Of a stretch of DNA of 64,000 nucleotides, positions 34,142 to 44,820 are shown piece after piece; within the stretch, counting starts at the first letter, position 1; each line of letters begins with the position of its first letter. The notes beneath the pieces were generated by a model. The model ran no database searches. It saw only the letters and a program-made list of their open reading frames with translations, and had not been told where the DNA came from. Position numbers and translations under genes: made by a program. The stretch spans positions 8,884,187 to 8,948,186 of the forward strand of contig NC_081230.1 of NCBI RefSeq assembly GCF_902713425.1, read 5' to 3'. Origin of the DNA: Acipenser ruthenus. Taxonomy: Eukaryota; Chordata; Actinopteri; Acipenseriformes; Acipenseridae.

Positions 34142-37100
34142 CTACAAGTCTCGCCCCAGGCTCTCAATCTCATCCAGGAAGAAGTCAAGGTCGGCTCTAG
34201 TGATCTGAGGGCTGATCACCACCAAGCGGAAGAAGTTGACCTTGTCTTGGTGTGGCTGGTAGCCCACCATCATGCTGCCCTTCTTCACCATCCGCTCTTT
34301 GATTGTCGGAGCCACCTGGAGGGGAGAGGGGAGAGGGGAGAGGGGCGGCAGGCAGGCAGGCAGTGAGCTTGCAGGAATTTTGCGATATTCCCGAAGTTAA
34401 TGCATGCAAAATGACGGTTGAATATCTCAACGGTAGACTATGTAGCAACACTGAAAAATATGTTCTTTAAGGTGTTTAACTGTTTTTGAAATACATGCAT
34501 AAAACTCTGTGTGTCATCAACCCAGCTTTTTTACATCTTGAGGTTTTGTTTCAAGTGATTAAAGCACGTGATCTATATATGAAAGCCCCCACATGCTATG
34601 GAGTTCTAACTTTGTGTGCTCTAGGTGTCACTGTCAATCAGTGCTCAGGGTATGAATAGGATCTCTCCATAGCAGCTCTATTTATAGAATATTTCCGGGC
34701 TGGGTCAGGAGAGCAGCCACAGCCTTGTGAAGAAGCCCCCGTAAAGCATGGGGAGGCAGGCATGTCTGCTTCAGAGCCGGCCTCACCTTGGACAGCTTCT
34801 CCTGGTAACCCTCACTGCCCTCCTCCCCTCTCAGACTGGGGGGGACATACCAGAAGCACAGGTTCACAAACTGGGGCTGCAGGGAGGAAAGAAGCCGTCA
34901 GAAAAGAGAGATGGTAGACTATGCAGCGATACTGAAAACATTATACTCTATATATATTCAATATGGTAGCGTAACATTATTCAGCAGGTTTCATTCCACT
35001 TTATGAAGCAAGGCTAGTTAATTCTATAGGGGGATGCAAAACATCATAAGGCTTCACACAGCAGAACCAGTTATAAGCTGGCATGATCGTGGCTCTCATT
35101 CGCCCCATTATTACCACCCCACTAGTGCTTTTATTCTTGTTAGAAGGCAGAACAGTCTCAAAACTACGGCTGCCGATTATAGAGTTATAACTGTATGAAG
35201 AACTCTTTCATCCCTTTTCCCCCTCTGAAATGTAAATCTAATCACAGGTCTGTTAACTGAGCAGCCCTTACCTCCACAACCAGCTGGAAGCCACCTCTTT
35301 TCTTCATCTCCTCCACAAGGTACCTGACAGACACACACAATGAACTCTGCAGGTTTCATACAGAAGCCCATGCACTGAGCCCTACAGCTGAATACCCTGA
35401 TCAAACCTGACCTTAGTAAAAGCAAAGTGTAATAAAGCACAGTGAAAGCATGGTAAAGCATTGCAAAGACCAGGTATGGTAAAGCATATTAATAAACATG
35501 GCAAACCAGGGTAGACTAGCGTAAACTAATCAGGAAAAAAGCATGGGGAGTCCACTGATCTCGTCTACGACGCAACCTGACCCACGCATAAAGACCGTTC
35601 CACGGTACCTGGTGTATGCGAAGGCCCGGTCCACGCGCTGCTCCAAGCCCAGCGTCCCCGTGGCCTTCCACATGAGCCACAGTTTGAGGCAATCCACCTT
35701 GCGGCCGCACTGGATGGACTTATCCCCTGTGTCGTAGCTCATGTCGTAGAACTTGTCTTGCTGGAACAGGTATGTGGCGTTGGCCGAGTGACACTGCTTC
35801 AGCAAACCCTGCCCAGGGGGAAACAAACAAGACAACATCTGTGTTTAAATGTTCATTTCAGACCTATGTCACGTCTATAGGGAAAAATAGCATCCTCGTA
35901 CGAGGCCACCACGGATTTGCGTCTTCCGTATGTCCCCATATATAGAATTAGGTTTTTATCCGTCCCTATATGCATGAAAGGGTCCAGATATTTGAGTTGC
36001 TGGTTGATGCTGCCACCCTTTCTCTCGGCATTAACCCTGCTGGTGCCCCTGCTTCATGAACCCGCGGGGTGTGCAACTCACGCTGCTGTCTTTCATAAGG
36101 AAGGCGGAGCTCTGCAGACCGGCCATCAGCATCTTGTGGGGGTTCCAGGCCACCGAATCAGCCCTGAAAACAGCACACAATCAAAACGATTCAGGCAGGA
36201 CTCCCCACTGGATAACACCAAGACTTTCAAATCCATTCTCGTGCATCTTATTAGCTCCCTCCCGTCTTCCTTATCAAGAAAATCAGCGAGGCGCCATAAA
36301 AGGCAGGTTACTAAGGTTCCTCGTCTCTGAAGACCGGCCGTCTGTCAATGTTTGATTGCACACTTTGCAAGGGCAAGGTCACTTGAGAAGAATCTTATGA
36401 ACACTGCATGCATGTTAGGTCAGAGTGGTTCTGAAGGATTGTGCACACATATATTATATATATAGCTGTTTGCTGTTTTTGAATTCTCTATCTATTATAT
36501 ATTATCTACACACATATAGAGCGGTTACCTGTCAATCCCCTTCAGAAGATGTTTGTGTTTTTTCGACAGCAGGGCACTTCCACCCCAGGCAGCCTGCAAT
36601 AAACGAGACAGGGTTGGACTATGTTAAAAATAACACAGACTGGCACACCATACACAGTGTGCTACTGAAACGGAACTTCATGATCTAGTTCTGCTTTTAT
36701 AAAACCAGAGTCGCATGCAAAACCTTGATAAATTTGCCCTAGTGTTCTTTGGCATACCTCTCTGTACTTTACAAGTGCTTACCTATGCTCTGCCAAGCTT
36801 TCACTGTGCTTTATTACACTGCGTTTTGCTGTTACTATGAGGAAACTTTTATGAGGGTTCGTTTACCGTGGTATATCTTTTATGCTTTACCACACTCCTC
36901 TGAGCTTCCCTATGCTTCGCCATGCTTTCTCTGAGCTGTACTTCTCTTTGCTGTGGGAAGCCTTTCTAAGGGAGTGCCTCCCTCCAGCCTCAGGCCCTGT
37001 TGCTGTACTCACATCCACGTGGAACCACAGCTTGTGCTTTTCACACACATCAGCGATCTTGTCCAGCGGGTCAAAGGCCCCCAGGATCGTGGTACCGGAC

Positions 37101-40064
37101 GTGGCGCTGACCAGAAACGGAACCGAACCCTACGGGGAGAAATACAAACGCAACAACATCAAGACGCGAGGAGCTTGAGCAGGCAGCAGCACCCGGGTTT
37201 ACAGAGAATGAAGGGATCCACACATACCCTACATGCCATCCTCATCAATGAACACACACTATACCCGGATACAGGTTTATCCTGTAAATTTGCACAAAAC
37301 TAGTTGATCATGGTTTGCCATGTTTTCAATGCTTGCCTGTGTTTTACCATGCTTGCTCTGTGCTATATTACGCTGTTCCATGCTTTTACTGGGGTTAGGG
37401 TTCCCATATGACTCTCATGTACACAAGCACGGTTCAGGCTTTACAACTCACCTCGCAATGCATTCTTACCTGGCTCAAGTACCTGTCACAGCAGGACTAC
37501 ACTTCCCAGAATGCACTGCGGATGCGAGTTGAAAAGCCTGAACCGCCCTGGTGTACATGGAGTCATATGACAACCCTAGACAGTGTGGTCAGCTTTTATA
37601 AGGGTAGTCCCTACAGTATAAGGATCTTTAACTTTTCGTTCCTGGATCCTGCTGTCAATTTTGCCGCAACGGAAAATATTCTGGAAAAGGCGATCAAATA
37701 TAAAATATATCCTGACCTGGGATTTGGCTTTTTCGATTTGCTCATCGAGATCTTCTGGGATCATCACACCCCTGTTGGAAATAAAAGAGACAAAATTAGG
37801 ATTAAGACACATGGTCTGCATAGTGGTCTTCAACGTATGCTCTAGCACCCTGCAGGGTAACACTCTGCAAAGCACAACAGGGATGTAAATAAGACTCCCG
37901 TTGCATAGCAGTTTGATCCATTACTAGTTATACTATGTTTAATAAGACCTGAGCTTGTTACCGATACACTGGGGCTAAAGCTTGTAGCTTGAATTGGAAT
38001 GAGTGAAGCTGCTATGCAATAGGAGTCTAATTGTGTGAATAGGTTTTACCTCTCGTCCACTTTGACTGGATGCACGTTCTGCAGCCCGACTCCCAGAACA
38101 GAAGCAGACTTGCCCACAGAATAGTGGCACTGCAGGACAGAGGACAGAGTTTATTACAGCAGCGACGCTGGGCTGGCGATGCAAGCTGCTGGTACACACA
38201 ACAATCACACAGACCGTCCTGCCGCGGCGCAGTGTACCCACCTCCTTCGATGTGAAGACAGCCAGTCGCGGGACGGCCCACAGCCCCCTCTGCTTGACCT
38301 CGGGGAACGCTCGGTACCGCGCCAGGTTCATGGCGTACAGGTTAGAGATGGAGCCGCCAGGGCAGAAGATCCCGTCACCGGAGTCCCAGCCAATCAGGGA
38401 GCGGAGCGTGGAAAGCACCACCTCCTCCATGAGAACGAAGACCGGCGCCACCTCATACGTGTACCTGCAACACGGACACGCCGTCAGAGAGCTCCCGCAC
38501 ACGCCAGCGGCACGCTTACTGTAAAACCAGAAGGGCTTTTTTTTGACATTGTGGAAAATCCTGAACTCACTGGCTTGAGTTCAGGGCTTCTGTGAGGAAT
38601 CTTCCTGCGAGGGAGTGATGGTCCAGCCCGGCAAAGAGCTGGTTGAAAAAACGGGGGTGACCTAAAAAGGAAAAGCGAGAGTCAACAGACTCCACAGGCT
38701 CTGACACAGCAGAGTCACAATATACAGAGAAGAGGTGAACTTTGAGATTAAACTACAAGAAACGAGGGCAGGTAGACAAGCGCTTCGGCTAGCGTCCAAA
38801 CCTCACGCCTCTACCCTGCTCCTGATCACCCGCCATTAACGTGACTGAAGACCTCTCAAGCCCCTTTCACACTGGCATGATCTACCAGGACCTGGTATCA
38901 TGCGGGTCGGGTACCCGATTTCACACTGCCTTTGATAAAGCAGGGTTGACCTGGGTGACAGACGCAAGTACACAATGCATGTATCAATGCCCCAGAAGCA
39001 GCTTGTTAGAGACGCTTCCATCGGTCCAAATGTTGATTAGAGCCAATGTTTCGTCATCCCTGCTGCAATCTGGCTCATGCTGTGTCTCAATCAACAGAAA
39101 TATGGCTAAACAGAAACGTTCCTTGCGGAAGTGAAACCTTCACGCAGGCCTGGCTGTTTGTTATTGCATGGGCTCACGAATGGCCGTCAAGCATTTTGTC
39201 TCGTTCAACCCGGGTCAAAGCGTGGGTCGCTGGGACCCGAGTACGACTTTGTTTCATGGGATTCTGTTTTGAAATTAGGGAAGGGTTTGGAAGTGCTAAG
39301 TGGCTGGGAAGTTCTAAACTGGTTGGAAAGTTCTAAACTGGTTGGGAAGTTCTAAACTGGTTGGAAAGTTCTAAACTGGTTGGGAAGTTCTAAACTGGTT
39401 GGGAAGTTCTAAACTGGATGGGAAGTTCTAAACTGGTTGGGAAGTTCTAACTGGTTGGGAAGTTCTAAACTGGTTGGGAAGTTCTAACTGGTTGAGAAGT
39501 TCTAACTGGTTGGGAAGTTCTAAACTGGTTGGGAAATTCTAAACTGGTTGAGAAGTTCTAAAATGGTTGGGAAGTTCTAACTGGTTGGGAAGTTCTAAAC
39601 TGGTTTGAAAGTTCTAAATGGTTGAGAAGTTCTAACTGGTTGGGAAGTTCTAAACTGGTTGGGAAGTTCTAACTGGTTGAGAAGTTCTAACTGGTTGGGA
39701 AGTTCTAACTGGTTGGGAAGTTCTAAACTGGTTTGGAAGTTCTTACTGGTTTTGACGCTGTATTTGGCCACGTCGTGGCAGCGTTGCAGCAGCCTCTCGT
39801 GGTTCTCCCCGGTCTCTCTCAGCTCCAGGTCCATAATCTCCCTCAGCTTCCCGGGCTCCTTCCAGTCACACACCTAGAGAGGGCGCGAGAGGAGAGCTCA
39901 GCCAAGAAACTGCAGTTTTTAAAGACCAGCGTTAATTTGGATTCTACAGCGCTGGTTTTCCAAACGAAGGGCTGGTATGAAGGTTTCAAGTAAATACATT
40001 ATGTTTTACTTTTTCACGACTACATTAAACAGGGTTTAAAAATGAATTCAGAATCAGAAAGAAA

Positions 40065-40108
<44 letters not shown>

Positions 40109-41518
40109 ATGAAAGAAGGCAGACAGGGTCGAACCTTCTCTGTCACGTCTGTCCCTTTCTTGACCGCCTCGTTCATGATAATCTGAAACGCGTCCTCCAG
40201 GAAGCGCTCCCCATCGCGGTTATCACTCAGCGGCCCGTTCAGGGTCACTCCGTCCACCATCACGGCCTTCTGCTGCCGGCCGGCCGACCCTGGGGGGGCA
40301 GGAGGGGGGGGGGGGGGGGGGGGCAGGGGGCGGGGGGGTATACTTATTTCTCCAGCATTGCTTTATTGATTGAGAAGCACGGAGGCATCGGCTTGCTGTT
40401 GACATTTCAGTGGTTTTATCAGTATATCTCGACTACTGCATTACATTAGCATATGTGTCATTTACATTCATAGCAAAATGTCCGGTAAATAAATAAATAA
40501 ATACAAGTTGAGATCGTGCGATAAGAGTTTAACTCTAAGCTTGCAACAGGAGATAGGAAGGGGACTTCTGTTTCAGTAGGATGACGGTTCTTCACATTTG
40601 CCCGTGTAATTTGACGCATGTTGACCTATTGGAATGAGGCTAATCGATCAGAAGGGGCCATTTTCAGAAAATACAGTAAGATGAAGGTATGACGACATCA
40701 AAATTATAAAAATGAAAAATAGATAAAATAACATTCTTTCATTTAAAAAAAAGCAATCTCCTTTTTCTCTTCTTTCGGACCTCTTATCCAGTTCTTCAAA
40801 CTCGTGATTGTGATGTCTAGCTATCAGAACACTCCCCCACACCAACCCCCCCCCCCCCCCGCCCCCGCCCTCACTCGGTCAGAGTTTGTGTAAGAACATG
40901 TGCATTTGTAAATACGGACCTTGCCCAGCAGTGCAATATTGTTCAATCATTAAAGCGAATGCTGAAAACCAGTAAAAAAACCCGTGCATTTCTACAGCCT
41001 CGATAATAAAAATGCGTCTGCTTCTGCAAAATGCAGTTGCGAGTTATTCCATATGCACTGTCTTTAAGACCTGTCGCATTCACGTTTCTCCCTAACCCCT
41101 AACTCGAGTGGAAATTTCCATTCTAATTTCCAGATCTACATTTGAGATTTTTTTTTTTTTTTTTAACCCAACGGTGAGAGTACTTCGAGTCTTATTTTTA
41201 AGGTCGTGGTTTTTTTTGTTTCTTTTCGAAAACGTTCTGAAGACAACACGTTCTTTGTTTTAAAGTTTCACTAATAAGTTAAACGTCCTTGCCACCACCT
41301 CGTCTCGTCCAATTGGAAACGAGCGCCCTACACAACGGCACGGATCCTGTGTAACACACACACACTGTGACGAGCTCAGAGCCTCGCTCCTCTGTACTCT
41401 CTATCTAACTTCAACCAGTCGACAAAACCGCACGACACTGCAGATACCCTTCAGCAGGGGTTGAATTCCACAAGGACCGTGTGAATCGCTGTCCAGCAAT
41501 ACGATACCAGCAGAAAAC

Positions 41519-41591
<73 letters not shown>

Positions 41592-42516
41592 CAAACAAAA
41601 GTTATATTTTACAGGTGCCACCTTCCTTCAAATGACCCATACTCGGTCTGTTCACAAAGCTTTTACCCAGGAGAAGTTTAAAAAAATGTTTTTTTTTGTC
41701 TTTCAAAATCAGTTATTATGAATAAAATAAAATCTGATATAATTTAGTTAATAGTATTTACTTTATACTTTATCGTGTCGCTAGGGGGAGACATTCTGCT
41801 ATTCTTTATACTTTATCGTGTCGCTAGGGGGAGACATTCTGCTATTCTCTTGCGCACCACCTCTCAATCAAAGAAGACGCAGATTAAATATATCTTAAAT
41901 CTAAACAAAAGTAAAGACTTTTTTTTTTTTTTACCCTATTCAAGACTTCCTGGACCTTACCGGGTGTTACAAAAGTGAACTTGAATCGATTTTACTGTAG
42001 AAAGCGATGCATTCTCCGCGGTTTCTCGCAGAAGTAGTTTCTCTATTGAAAATGCTGGGTGCTTTTTGTACGGGGGCTGAGGAAGTTACTTCGCATGGAC
42101 TTTTGGACCGGAGTTAGTTCCAACTAAATTAAAATATATCCAGTGCTTCCACGATAGCGGTATGTTGTTTCTTATACTCCAAACATCCAAAGATAATCGT
42201 TTTAAAAAAACAAAACACATTTAATCATAATTTTCTGATAACGGAATTATTTAAATAAATAAATAAATAAATAAATAACGTCTTTGCATACGAAAGGTTT
42301 TACAAAAAGATAACATTTATATTATATATTGCATGATGTCAGTCCTGTATAATAAATATATATCAAATCACACTTATTTATTTCTGTATTATTACTGTTA
42401 TTTTTTTAATGGAAATGTGTATATACATGTGTGTGTTTCTGTATGCATTCCATACCTTTAAGCTCGTAATTACCGTTCAGGTTCGCGAAAGCCCTTGATG
42501 CAGTAGAGTTACTCAT
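34142..42516 (-). CDS. csad: Cysteine sulfinic acid decarboxylase
   Basis: Fourteen coding exons join in frame with GT-AG borders: 42,456-42,516; 40,135-40,289; 39,747-39,873; 38,571-38,661; 38,242-38,464; 38,050-38,129; 37,717-37,771; 37,013-37,129; 36,529-36,593; 36,082-36,163; 35,609-35,808; 35,272-35,323; 34,787-34,876; 34,142-34,315. The product is 523 aa, or 493 aa from the internal ATG at 40,260, which equals human CSAD in length. It is a PLP-dependent group II decarboxylase that turns cysteine sulfinate into hypotaurine for taurine synthesis in the cytosol. The PLP lysine is in NPHK (exon at 36.1 kb). [20 protein letters not shown] and HVDAAWGG are intact, as is the C-terminal GYQPH stretch. 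The donor after 40,135 is weak (GTTCGA). GADL1 and GAD are close relatives, but the CSAD identity and ZNF740 adjacency fit best. Confidence 0.95.
35405..35545 (-). repeat. Dispersed TAAAGCA-type repeat
   Basis: AATAAAGCACAGTGAAAGCA, TGGTAAAGCATTGCAAAG and GGTATGGTAAAGCATATT blocks, ending in a GTAAACTAA tail. It is intronic in CSAD and of the same family as at 15.3 and 47.7 kb. Confidence 0.6.
36745..36965 (+). repeat. Dispersed TAAAGCA-type repeat, inverse orientation
   Basis: TGCTTACCTATGCTCTGCCA, TTTATGCTTTACCACACT and CCATGCTTTCTCTGAGCT are the complement of the 15.3-kb repeat. A further short copy lies at 37,312-37,400. Both are intronic in CSAD. Confidence 0.6.
37893..38029. mobile_element. 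MITE in CSAD intron
   Basis: Left end AGACTCCCGTTGCATAGCA and the reverse complement of the right end AGACTCCTATTGCATAGCA form 19-bp terminal inverted repeats with two mismatches. The interior, about 100 bp, is non-coding and shares CTGAGCTTGTTACC with the 32.4-kb element. The superfamily is not determined. Confidence 0.75.
38860..39250. repeat. Possible palindromic element in CSAD intron
   Basis: CCCCTTTCACACTGGCATGA and TACCCGATTTCACACTGCC at the left, with GACCTGGGTGACAGACGC and CCGGGTCAAAGCGTGGGTC in inverted relation further on. These look like ends of a hAT-type miniature element, but the boundaries are unclear. Confidence 0.35.
39289..39746 (-). repeat. Array of about 24 splice-donor-like units
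   Basis: On the minus strand the unit is CCAGTTTAGAACTTCCCAA (19 bp) or CCAGTTAGAACTTCCCAA (18 bp), about 24 copies. The first unit is the genuine CSAD 5' splice site after 39,747 (ACCA, then GTAAGAACTTCC), which differs from the 18-bp form by very few bases. The array therefore appears to have grown out of the exon-intron junction, and most copies keep the GT. Confidence 0.95.
40055..40110. repeat. (GAAA)n microsatellite in CSAD intron
   Basis: About 12 tetranucleotides. On the transcribed strand it is a TTTC run that begins about 25 bases downstream of the weak donor at 40,134. Confidence 0.95.
40290..40339. repeat. G/C homopolymer at a CSAD splice acceptor
   Basis: Plus-strand runs of 7, about 19, 6 and 7 G separated by single other bases. 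On the transcribed strand this is an almost pure C polypyrimidine tract leading to CCCCCCCAG at the acceptor of the exon ending at 40,289. Strong G-quadruplex potential on the plus strand. Confidence 0.9.
40845..40868. repeat. C-rich homopolymer tract
   Basis: A run of about 14 C followed by further C-rich sequence, in the first CSAD intron. Confidence 0.85.
41521..41590. repeat. (TA)n microsatellite
   Basis: About 35 TA dinucleotides in the long first intron of CSAD. Confidence 0.97.
41761..41846. repeat. 43-bp tandem duplication
   Basis: Two identical 43-bp copies starting CTTTATACTTTATCGTGTCG. They contain GTCGCTAGGGGGAGACATTC. Intronic in CSAD. Confidence 0.97.
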
Positions 42517-42745
42517 CTTTGCCCGTTTATTGGTTAATATTGGTCGGGATGCTGGCTGGGTTTTATGCGCTGTTCTTCAGAAGACTGTCGAGATTTCGTC
42601 ACGTTTCACAAGATGAAGCCGACCCGATTGAGACTCCACAGCCAATCACACGAGACGCCAGTTCAAGAGCAGGTTTAGGGGAGGGGTACGCTACATTCCA
42701 TCACAAATGACGCGGATTCAGATTTCGGGATTGGTTTTAATGACT
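42517..42745 (-). promoter_or_regulatory. csad: CSAD promoter region
   Basis: Just upstream of the proposed first coding exon. There are CCAAT motifs in both directions: ATTGGTTAATATTGG at 42,529-42,543, CCAATCAC at 42,642-42,649 and GATTGGTTTT at 42,729-42,738. The block is moderately CpG-rich and has no TATA box. A plus-strand 63-codon frame with a hydrophobic start overlaps it and is taken as chance. Promoter use is inferred from position. Confidence 0.5.
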
Positions 42746-42940
42746 GCTGATGCTGCTGGGACGTTAGAATGCTGGTGCAGGCAGGCTGCTGGTTTGGGGC
42801 AGAGGGCTACTGGAAGTAATGGTTCCATTTTAGAAAAGACGCTCCCTAGTGTACGCTATTAAAACCATTACATTTTTAAAGATTATTATGATGGCATCCT
42901 TGCTGGGTTCAGGTGCACAGTTCTGATAAACCGTGCCTCA

Positions 42941-43200
42941 GATTATTATTATTATTATTATTTTTATTTATTTCTTAGCAGACGCCCTTATCCAGGGCGA
43001 CTTACAATTGTTACAAGATATCACATTATTTTTACATACAATTACCCATTTATACAGTTGGGTTTTTACTGGAGCAATCTAGGTAAAGTACCTTGCTCAA
43101 GGGTACAGCAGCAGTGTCCCCACTGGGGATTGAACCCACAACCCTCCGGTCAAGAGTCCAGAGCCCCAGAGCCCTAACCACTACTCCACACTGCTGCCCA
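42941..43200 (-). repeat. tRNA-derived SINE, family 2
   Basis: Reverse-oriented full-length copy with a small CCCAGAGC duplication near its head. It sits between CSAD and the CRADD-like gene. Confidence 0.85.
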
Positions 43201-43649
43201 GGGTCTCACTGGTTTGAATGTGCAGGAGCAGGCTGTTTGAAGGCTTGATCAGAATCATTTTAAGCAAATCAATTTAAGTGCCTTTACTAGGGGAAACTTT
43301 TATTAGGCTTAGTTTTTTTTTAAATGTGCTTTACCATACTTTGCTATTCTTTACAATGCTTACCTATGATACTGCTCTGCCTCAATTATAAACGCTGCAA
43401 TTTGAAACAAACTACAGACAACATGGTCTATTTACCAGACCTTACCATTGGTTGTATGTTTGTTTTTTTCTACCTTTTTATGACTGGTTCCTATTGCAAT
43501 TACTCAAATCTAGTTTTTTTTTTCTTATTAGTTTTTGATAAGACTGCATCTCTTCAGTTCAAGTTGCATGTCATAGGCGTCTGATCGTCAGCATCTTTTG
43601 AGTCTCTATTACCAGCAATACAAAAAGAAGATTGACCCAGTGGACAGCT

Positions 43650-44115
43650 GTTTAACTGCAAACATACAGAGAGAAGAGGCCGGCCAGGCTTTATAAAGAT
43701 CTGCAGCTGTTCTACTGGTACAGAGAAGGGCAACTGGGCGGATCCCAGAACTCCCAGAACTCAATGGCATGACCTACGAGGTTAAAACAATGAAATCTCT
43801 TCAGCCTAGGAAAAAAAGAAAGAGGGGACTTGATAAAGTCTATCAAATATAATGGTCTAGACAGTTAACCCAAGACACGACTTCAAGTTTAGCACAGAGA
43901 GAACAAGGGGGTAGAAATGGAAGCTGAGTAAAAGTAAGTTTTTTTTTGTTTTTACACAGAGTTATAACTGCATGGAATAGCCTAATCTATAACAAAGACT
44001 AGATTTTGTGCTTTTAAGTTAGTTCCCCCCTGTAGGGGAGAATGGTGCGCTAATAAGGGATGAGCCTTGATGGGCCAAATGACCTTCCCAAACTTTCCTT
44101 ATGTTCTTATGTTTA
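43650..44115 (+). mobile_element. Decayed LINE 3' end (CR1/L2-like ORF2 tail)
   Basis: The stretch can be read as remains of the C-terminal part of a non-LTR reverse transcriptase. GGACTTGATAAAGTCTATCA gives GDLIKVY; GTCTAGACAGTTAACCC, AACAAGGGGGTAGAAATGG and ACTGCATGGAATAGCCT follow, as in the GDLI.VYKI..G.D ... RTRG ... WNSLP block. GATGGGCCAAATGACCTTCC and TTATGTTCTTATGTT form the usual tail. It carries stop codons and indels and is clearly dead. The clade assignment is from memory. Confidence 0.65.
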
Positions 44116-44263
44116 GTTTTAAACTGTTGCGTAACTTTTTTGAATTGTAAAAAGCAAACAAACAAACAAAAAAATATTTACTTTTTTTTTTTTTTTTAAG
44201 TTTATGAAAACCTAGTACAAAAACAGGGAGGAAATCATGTGCGAGTTTAGTAAAGTGAACCTC

Positions 44264-44269
44264 TTTATT
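44264..44269 (-). terminator. Candidate poly(A) signal of the CRADD-like gene
   Basis: AATAAA on the minus strand about 550 bp past the stop. Another at 44,465-44,470 lies inside a miniature transposon. Confidence 0.4.
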
Positions 44270-44397
44270 TGCTTCTGTGATATCTCAGAGCTCGCTGGTG
44301 CACTGGATTCTTCTGCACAGCATCTTTCCAACCCAGTCGTTTACAAACCCTGTTATATTAGGAACAAATACAGACCACATTGCTCTCAGCGGTATCT

Positions 44398-44579
44398 CTT
44401 ACCCCCTTTCCACTGGCACAGCCAGACGGGGAGAGCCTGGGTACGGGTGGTTTCTCGCTGGCGATTTATTGAGCCGAACGAGAACCAAAACCATGAAACT
44501 CTGGGCTTACAACGCATGTGAATGTGACTCAGAGCTGAGCAGTGCCAGGTGTGGGTTCAAGACTGTACAGTGGAAAAGA
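44398..44579. mobile_element. hAT-like MITE in the CRADD-like 3' region
   Basis: Ends ACCCCCTTTCCACTG and CAGTGGAAAAGAGG are inverted repeats, and GGTATCT flanks both sides (44,391-44,397 and 44,580-44,586) as a probable 7-8 bp target duplication. The interior is non-coding. TTTCCACTG-type ends with 8-bp duplications are usual for hAT miniature elements. Confidence 0.7.
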
Positions 44580-44820
44580 GGTATCTAGCACATGTTCTTA
44601 CACCATATAGACTCTTCTAGATGAGCACATTTTCAGGTGCTTCTCCCTGCTATGTATTATATAGTACTATATATTATATTGGTGACTAGTGACTATTTCT
44701 TTGAAATAGTAATTGTGGGTTAAAAGATCCCTTATAATAGTTAACCATGGTAAAAGCAGAGGTGAGCAAAAACAACCACGGGGAAACTGTAGCAAATTGT
44801 AGAAGGGGTGACCCGCACGG

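Noticed and set aside
42519-42710. Plus-strand 63-codon frame with a hydrophobic start (MPVYWLILVGMLAGFYALFF)
   Set aside because: It overlaps the CCAAT-rich CSAD promoter and has no relatives that I recognise, no splice context and no conserved pattern. Likely chance.
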